Assembly: GCF_048263965.1 (NCBI RefSeq)
Contig: NZ_JBLXDO010000022.1
Coordinates: forward strand, 1-64,000
Direction: 5' to 3'
DNA: 64,000 nt
Source of the DNA: Ferrimonas sp048263965
GTDB taxonomy: Bacteria > Pseudomonadota > Gammaproteobacteria > Enterobacterales > Shewanellaceae
The notes below the pieces were generated by a model. That model did not search any database, had not been told where the DNA came from, and saw only the letters and a list, made by a program, of their open reading frames with translations. Made by a program: the position numbers and the translations under genes. The number at the start of each line of letters is the position of its first letter. The stretch's first letter is position 1. Positions 59,305 through 64,000 of this stretch are shown here, piece after piece.

Positions 59305-60228
59305 ATGGCTAGCATCTTAGATTCGGTGAACCAGCGCACCCAGCTGGTCGGGCAGAATCGCCTCGAACTTCTCCTATTCCGGCTCAATGGCCGGCAAACC
59401 TTTGGGATCAATGTATTTAAGGTTCGGGAGGTGCTGCAGTGTCCTAAGCTGACCAGCCTGCCTCGTCTGAACAGCCTGGTTCGGGGTGTGGCGCACATCC
59501 GTGGCCAGACCATCTCCGTTATCGACATGTCTGCTGCGATTGGAGGCCGTCCCACTCAGGATGTGGAAAACTGCTTCATCATCATCAGTGAGTACAACCG
59601 CTCCGTTCAGGGCTTCCTGGTGTCGGGTGTCGAGCGCATTGTTAACCTGAACTGGGATGCCGTGATGCCACCGCCGCAGGGCAGTGGTCGCAGCAACTAT
59701 CTGACTGCCGTTACCGACATTAATAATGAATTGGTCGAGATTCTGGACGTGGAGAAGATTCTCGACGAGATCACTCCGGCCAAGACCGACATCAGTGACG
59801 ATGTCGCGGCCAACCTCAGCCCTATCTCCGAGCGTAAGCGCCGCATCATGGTGGTGGATGACTCCTCCGTAGCCCGCAAGCAGGTGGTTCGCGCCCTGGA
59901 GCCACTGGGCCTGGAGATCGAACTGGCCAAAGATGGCCTGGAAGCCCTGCGTAAGCTGGAGGAGATGGTCAAAGATAAAGAGGACATCGGCGAGGTATTT
60001 GGTGGTATTATCTCCGACATCGAGATGCCTGAGATGGATGGTTACACCCTGACCGCGTCTATTCGGGATAACCCCAAGCTCACCTCTTTGAAGGTGATCC
60101 TGCACACCTCCCTCAGCGGCGTGTTCAACCAAGCCATGGTGAAGAAGGTGGGTGCAGACGACTTCATCGCCAAATTTAATCCTGATGAATTGGCAGGAGC
60201 GATCGATCGCTACCTGAAAGAGGCCTGA
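59305..60228 (+). CDS. cheV: Chemotaxis protein CheV
   Basis: A 307-residue coupling protein: an N-terminal CheW-like domain (LLLFRLNGRQTFGINVFKVRE, residues 22-42, to about 165) and a C-terminal receiver domain. The receiver has DDSS near residue 190, the phosphorylated aspartate in GIISDIEMPEMDGY and the lysine in the AKFNPDEL turn region. It links receptors to CheA and may adapt the signal by phosphorylation. It pairs with cheR 4 bases later. Confidence 0.95.
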   Translation: MASILDSVNQRTQLVGQNRLELLLFRLNGRQTFGINVFKVREVLQCPKLTSLPRLNSLVRGVAHIRGQTISVIDMSAAIGGRPTQDVENCFIIISEYNRSVQGFLVSGVERIVNLNWDAVMPPPQGSGRSNYLTAVTDINNELVEILDVEKILDEITPAKTDISDDVAANLSPISERKRRIMVVDDSSVARKQVVRALEPLGLEIELAKDGLEALRKLEEMVKDKEDIGEVFGGIISDIEMPEMDGYTLTASIRDNPKLTSLKVILHTSLSGVFNQAMVKKVGADDFIAKFNPDELAGAIDRYLKEA

Positions 60229-60232
60229 TTCG

Positions 60233-61060
60233 GTGCCAACCAAAACCTTAGCTCCTACGGAATACCAGACCTTTGCCGCCTTCCTGCAGAAGCAGTGCGG
60301 TATCGTACTGGGGGACAACAAGCAATATCTGGTACGTAGCCGCCTAAGTCCGTTGATGAAATCCTTTGGTCTGGACAGTCTGTCCGACCTGGTGAAGCAG
60401 TCGATGCGTCCTGAGCAGAGCAAACTCAGAACCGCCGTCGTTGAGGCGATGACCACCAACGAAACCTTTTGGTTCCGCGATAACTATCCCTACCAGTTGC
60501 TGGCGGATGAACTTCTGCCCGAACTCGCCAAGTTGGGACGTTCTATCCGCATCTGGTCCAGCGCCTGCTCCTCAGGCCAGGAGCCTTACTCCATGTCGAT
60601 GGTGGTCCATGAGACCCGGCAGAAGCGCCCCGGAATGCTGATGAACGGCGTGGACATTGTTGCCACCGACCTGTCCACCCAGATCCTGGATCAGGCCAAG
60701 GCCGGCGAGTACGACGAGCTGGCCCTGACCCGGGGCCTGTCGCCGGAGCGCCGCCGCCTCTTTTTCCAGCCCTCCCCCAAGGGGATGAAGGTCCGGGATG
60801 ACGTGCAGCGCATGGTCAATTTCCGTCAGCTCAATCTGCTGGACAGCTATGCCCTGTTGGGCAAGTTTGATGTGATCTTCTGCCGCAATGTGCTCATCTA
60901 CTTCTCTGCGGAGGACAAGGGCAAGATCCTGCGGCAATTTGCTGCCGCCCTGAACCCGGGTGGCTATCTGGTGCTGGGTGCCTCCGAGTCCCTTGCCGGT
61001 CTCACCGACCAGTTCGAAATGCTCAGATTCCCTGCTGGAATCATACATAGAAAGCGATAG
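60233..61060 (+). CDS. cheR: Chemotaxis protein methyltransferase CheR
   Basis: A 275-residue SAM enzyme that methylates glutamates of chemoreceptors. N-terminal CheR_N helices are followed by the SAM domain: IRIWSSACSSGQEPYSM, NGVDIVATDLSTQIL, FDVIFCRNVLIYFS. A GTG start is used, after AGAGG. Its terminator also carries the next operon's promoter. Confidence 0.96.
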   Translation: MPTKTLAPTEYQTFAAFLQKQCGIVLGDNKQYLVRSRLSPLMKSFGLDSLSDLVKQSMRPEQSKLRTAVVEAMTTNETFWFRDNYPYQLLADELLPELAKLGRSIRIWSSACSSGQEPYSMSMVVHETRQKRPGMLMNGVDIVATDLSTQILDQAKAGEYDELALTRGLSPERRRLFFQPSPKGMKVRDDVQRMVNFRQLNLLDSYALLGKFDVIFCRNVLIYFSAEDKGKILRQFAAALNPGGYLVLGASESLAGLTDQFEMLRFPAGIIHRKR

Positions 61061-61077
61061 CCTCTCTTTTTATCAAC

Positions 61078-61105
61078 AAAGGCGTGCCACTGGCACGCCT
61101 TTTGC
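61078..61105 (+). promoter_or_regulatory. Terminator of cheVR overlapping the sigma-54 promoter of flgB
   Basis: AAAGGCGTGCC-ACT-GGCACGCCTTTT is an intrinsic terminator. Its 3' arm is also TGGCACG-N4-TTGC (61091-61105), a perfect sigma-54 -24/-12 element with GG-N10-GC, 35 bases before the flgB ATG. Confidence 0.88.
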
Positions 61106-61139
61106 TTTTCTAGGGCAAGACTGCGTTTAGGAGGCAAAG

Positions 61140-61538
61140 ATGGCCATTTCGTTCGATAAAGCACTGGGCATTCATCAACACACCCTGGGGATCCGTTCCC
61201 AGCGTGCCGAAGTGCTGGCCAACAACATCGCCAACGCTGACACCCCAGGTTACAAGGCCCAGGATGTGGACTTCGATCAGGCCCTGAGTCAGGCCAAAAC
61301 CGCCCAGGGCGGCATCTCCATGTCCAAGACTCACGAAGACCACTTCAACATCGGCAGAGAGCCCATTGGCGGCCTGGCCTACCGAGTGCCGCTGCAGCCC
61401 GATACCGGCGACGGCAACACCGTGGATGTCAACATTGAACGCAACAACTTCATGCAGAACAACCTGGAACAGCAGATGACCCTCGAGTTTCTCGGCGGCA
61501 AGTTCCAGGGAATGCGCAAAGCGCTGCGGGGTGAATAA
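61140..61538 (+). CDS. flgB: Flagellar basal-body rod protein FlgB
   Basis: A 132-residue proximal rod protein: FDKALGIHQHTLGIRSQRAEV and the rod signature ANNIANADTPGYKA near residue 24. AGGAGG is 6 bases before the ATG. It is the first gene of flgBCDE. Confidence 0.97.
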   Translation: MAISFDKALGIHQHTLGIRSQRAEVLANNIANADTPGYKAQDVDFDQALSQAKTAQGGISMSKTHEDHFNIGREPIGGLAYRVPLQPDTGDGNTVDVNIERNNFMQNNLEQQMTLEFLGGKFQGMRKALRGE

Positions 61539-61540
61539 CC

Positions 61541-61993
61541 ATGAGCCTGTTTAATATTCTCGATATTGCCGGCAGCGGCATGATGGCGCAGAACGTGCGC
61601 CTCAACACCACCGCCAGTAACGTAGCCAACGCCAACAGCGTCTCCAGCAGCTCAGGTGACACCTACCGTGCTCGTGAGCCGGTGTTTGCCGCTCGCCTTG
61701 AGGAGTTCGCTACCCATCAGCATGGGCCCCATGGCGCCGGCATCAGCAAGGAGCTGGAAGCCCTGGGTGGTGTCAGCGTGGCCGGCATTGTGGAGAGCAA
61801 CAAGCCGCTGATTCAGGAGTACGCCCCTGACCACCCCATGGCGAATGAAGAGGGCTACATCTTCAAGCCCAACGTCAACGTGGTGGAGGAGATGGCCAAC
61901 ATGATCTCCGCATCCCGCAGCTATCAGGCCAACGTCGAGGTGGCAGACGCCGCCAAGAACCTGGCTAAGCAAACTCTCAGACTTGGTAAATAA
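61541..61993 (+). CDS. flgC: Flagellar basal-body rod protein FlgC
   Basis: A 150-residue rod protein starting MSLFNILDIAGSGMMAQNVR, with TTASNVANANSVSSSSG in the N-terminal signature and VVEEMANMISASRSYQANVE near the C-terminus, both typical. It starts 2 bases after flgB. Confidence 0.97.
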   Translation: MSLFNILDIAGSGMMAQNVRLNTTASNVANANSVSSSSGDTYRAREPVFAARLEEFATHQHGPHGAGISKELEALGGVSVAGIVESNKPLIQEYAPDHPMANEEGYIFKPNVNVVEEMANMISASRSYQANVEVADAAKNLAKQTLRLGK

Positions 61994-62004
61994 AGGGGGA
62001 CTGG

Positions 62005-62694
62005 ATGAGTAATACCATCGATAACAGTTACTTAAACTCCCTCAAGTGGCAGCAAGAAGCGACTCCCACAACCAAGGACAACAACCAGGCTCTGACTCAG
62101 GAAGACTTTTTCTCCCTGCTGTCTCAGCAGTTGTCCATGCAGGATCCCTTCAAGCCGGTGGACAACGATCAGATGATCTCTCAGATGTCCTCCTTTGCCA
62201 CCGTTGATGGGATCAACTCCTTGAACGATGAGATCAAGAACATGAACACCGTGATGAACTCCAGCCAGGCCCTTGAGGCCAGCAGCCTGGTAGGTCAGAA
62301 GGTGCTGATCCCATCAGACAAGGCGGTTTCGGACGGCGCCAGCCCGGTCACCGGCGTGATCTCTACCCCATCCGGGGCGCAGAACATGACCATGAAGGTG
62401 AAGGATGGGGCAGGGCAGATTGTCCGAACCTTCGAAGTGCCTGTGGGCAATGGCGGCAACGTCGACTTTAGCTGGGACGGCAAAAATGCCGACGGCGAAG
62501 CTTTGCCGGAGGGCACCTACAGCTTTACCGCTGAGGCCCTGGTTGGCGGCAAGACCGATACTCTACCGGTGTTCACCTATGGCCACGTCAGCAGCGTGAC
62601 CCTGGGCGGTGCCAACTACGATACAGTCCTGAATCTGCGCGGTGTCGGCGGCGTTAAGCTGTCTGACGTATTGGCGGTCGCAGAAGGCTCTTAA
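62005..62694 (+). CDS. flgD: Flagellar hook assembly scaffold FlgD
   Basis: A 229-residue hook-cap protein. The N-terminal scaffold LTQEDFFSLLSQQLSMQDPF and VDNDQMISQMSSFATVDGIN is followed by a FLGD Ig-like domain (VGNGGNVDFSWDGKNADGEALPEGTYSF) and a TUDOR-like part. AAGGGGG precedes the ATG. Confidence 0.97.
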   Translation: MSNTIDNSYLNSLKWQQEATPTTKDNNQALTQEDFFSLLSQQLSMQDPFKPVDNDQMISQMSSFATVDGINSLNDEIKNMNTVMNSSQALEASSLVGQKVLIPSDKAVSDGASPVTGVISTPSGAQNMTMKVKDGAGQIVRTFEVPVGNGGNVDFSWDGKNADGEALPEGTYSFTAEALVGGKTDTLPVFTYGHVSSVTLGGANYDTVLNLRGVGGVKLSDVLAVAEGS

Positions 62695-62706
62695 CGAGGA
62701 ACGAGC

Positions 62707-64000
62707 ATGTCATTCAATATCTCACTCAGCGGTCTGAATGCCGCGCAGAAGGATCTGGATACCACGTCGAACAACATTGCCAACGTGAACACCATTGGCT
62801 TTAAAGAGTCTCGCGCCGAGTTTGCCGACGTTTATTCCAACTCCCTGTTTACCAACAGCAAGACCAACGTGGGCAGTGGTGTGGCCACCGCTCAGGTCGC
62901 TCAGCAGTTCCACCAGGGGTCGTTGCAGTTCACCAACAACGCCCTGGATCTGGCTATTAACGGTAACGGCATGTTCGTCACCATCTCCGAGTTTGGTTCC
63001 CAGGACTATAACTACACCCGTGCCGGTGCGTTCAAGCTGAACGACGACGACTTTATGGTGGACTCCCAGGGTAACTACCTGATGGCCCTGCCGGTGAACG
63101 ACGATGGTTCCGTTTCCTCCGTAAGTTTGTCGACGACTGCACCTGTTCAGATTCCTCAGACCGCCGGTCAGCCTCAGAAGACCGCCGTAGTGGATGTGTC
63201 CATCAACGTGAATGCCGGGGACATCTCCCATGATCCGGCCAACTTCGACCCCACGGATCCGACCACCTACAACAACGCCACCTCGGTGACTGTGTACGAC
63301 TCCCTGGGTGAGCCGCACATCATGACCCAGTATTTTGTCAAACCACCTGGTGGTGCGGTAACCGGCAACAACCAGTGGCTGACCTTCTTCACCATGGATG
63401 ACAAACCGGTGAATATCGGTGACGCCGCAGGTGCTTCGATCAATGGCACCTGGGATCAGGACACCGACGGTGATGGCACCGCAGACAACCTGGGGGTGGC
63501 CGCACAGAGCGCCAGTGGCCATACTGCGGCGGTACTGACCTTTGATGACACCGGTAACTACACTGGTTCCAACCCCACCATGATTCAAACCGTGGCTTTG
63601 GGGACTGTGGCCGGAGGTGCTGGCGTGATTGGCCCGGGGGCCGATGGTACCCAGCGGGTGGAGTTCCGCATGGACAACCCCACCCAGTACGCCTCCAAGT
63701 TTGAGGTGACCAAGTTGAAGCAGGACGGCTCCACCGTAGGTCGACTCACCAACGTAGAAGTGGCGGCCGACGGCCTGATCAGTGCGACCTACTCCAACGG
63801 TACCGAAGTGCCCCTGGGTAAGGTGGCTCTGGCGCGTTTTGCCAATGAGCAGGGTCTTACCCAACAGGGCAACACCTCCTGGAAGCAGAGTCAGGCGTCC
63901 GGCGAAGCCCTGTTGGGTGAACCCAACACAGGGACCTTCGGTGCTATCAACTCCGCCGCCCTGGAGCAGTCCAATACCGACCTGACCACCGAGTTGGTGG
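62707..64000 (+). CDS. flgE: Flagellar hook protein FlgE, cut by the window end
   Basis: The first 431 residues of FlgE are present with no stop before the edge. The start MSFNISLSGLNAAQKDLDTT and the signature SNNIANVNTIGFKESRAEFA are clear; QQFHQGSLQFTNNALDLAI and INGNGMFV follow. GAGGAACGAGC precedes the ATG. The hook is the flexible joint of the flagellum; the C-terminal D0 helix lies beyond the window. Confidence 0.96.
   Translation, partial: MSFNISLSGLNAAQKDLDTTSNNIANVNTIGFKESRAEFADVYSNSLFTNSKTNVGSGVATAQVAQQFHQGSLQFTNNALDLAINGNGMFVTISEFGSQDYNYTRAGAFKLNDDDFMVDSQGNYLMALPVNDDGSVSSVSLSTTAPVQIPQTAGQPQKTAVVDVSINVNAGDISHDPANFDPTDPTTYNNATSVTVYDSLGEPHIMTQYFVKPPGGAVTGNNQWLTFFTMDDKPVNIGDAAGASINGTWDQDTDGDGTADNLGVAAQSASGHTAAVLTFDDTGNYTGSNPTMIQTVALGTVAGGAGVIGPGADGTQRVEFRMDNPTQYASKFEVTKLKQDGSTVGRLTNVEVAADGLISATYSNGTEVPLGKVALARFANEQGLTQQGNTSWKQSQASGEALLGEPNTGTFGAINSAALEQSNTDLTTELV

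Overview
The window is a chromosomal segment of a marine, facultatively anaerobic gammaproteobacterium of the Alteromonadales, most like Ferrimonas or a GC-rich relative of Shewanella. The reasons are a CymA-type tetraheme quinol dehydrogenase, a sodium-type PomAB motor with the FlgT/FlgO/FlgP set, the sap-pspF-pspABC-ycjXF-methionine gamma-lyase gene order, and GC-rich coding sequence. The organism call is an inference; no rRNA is present. One 100-N assembly gap lies between two identical tRNA-Ala genes.

Layout. The left edge holds the last codons of a probable transposase and a HAD phosphatase, then the minus-strand xseB-ispA-dxs isoprenoid operon facing away from pomAB (4.2-5.9 kb). thiI, vanZ-like/panE, yajQ and an acetyltransferase follow. 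The sapABCDF peptide-uptake operon (10.2-15.5 kb, minus) precedes pspF, which diverges from a sigma-54 driven pspABC and ycjXF. From 20.9 to 29.3 kb is a complete phenylalanine/tyrosine catabolic block: methionine gamma-lyase, phhA, phhB, tyrR, hpd, hmgA, fahA, maiA. Then come a LysR regulator, an M32 carboxypeptidase, two transporters, four tandem tRNA-Val, gltX, tRNA-Ala, tesA/ybbAP, a 513-bp foldback repeat, a yfcH-like epimerase, folM/folK-like, an AI-2E family permease and an RNA methyltransferase.

The stretch 46.4-50.7 kb is the most novel. It has a 32-codon acidic mini-gene with its own terminator, a lipoprotein, a 162-bp MITE-like repeat, and an operon of two DUF1538 membrane proteins, a PII-like protein and a CBS-pair protein. 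I read this operon as a two-subunit transporter with two nucleotide-sensing regulators, of unknown substrate. cymA, pta-ackA and yfbV follow.

From 55.2 kb to the end is the polar flagellar cluster flgP-flgO / flgT, flgN-flgM-flgA, cheV-cheR and flgBCDE (flgE runs off the window). Sigma-28 and sigma-54 promoters can be read directly. The sigma-54 promoter of flgB lies inside the terminator hairpin of cheR. PomAB, FlgT/O/P and the flagellar structural genes fit one sodium-driven polar flagellum. FolM may supply the reduced pterin used by PhhA.
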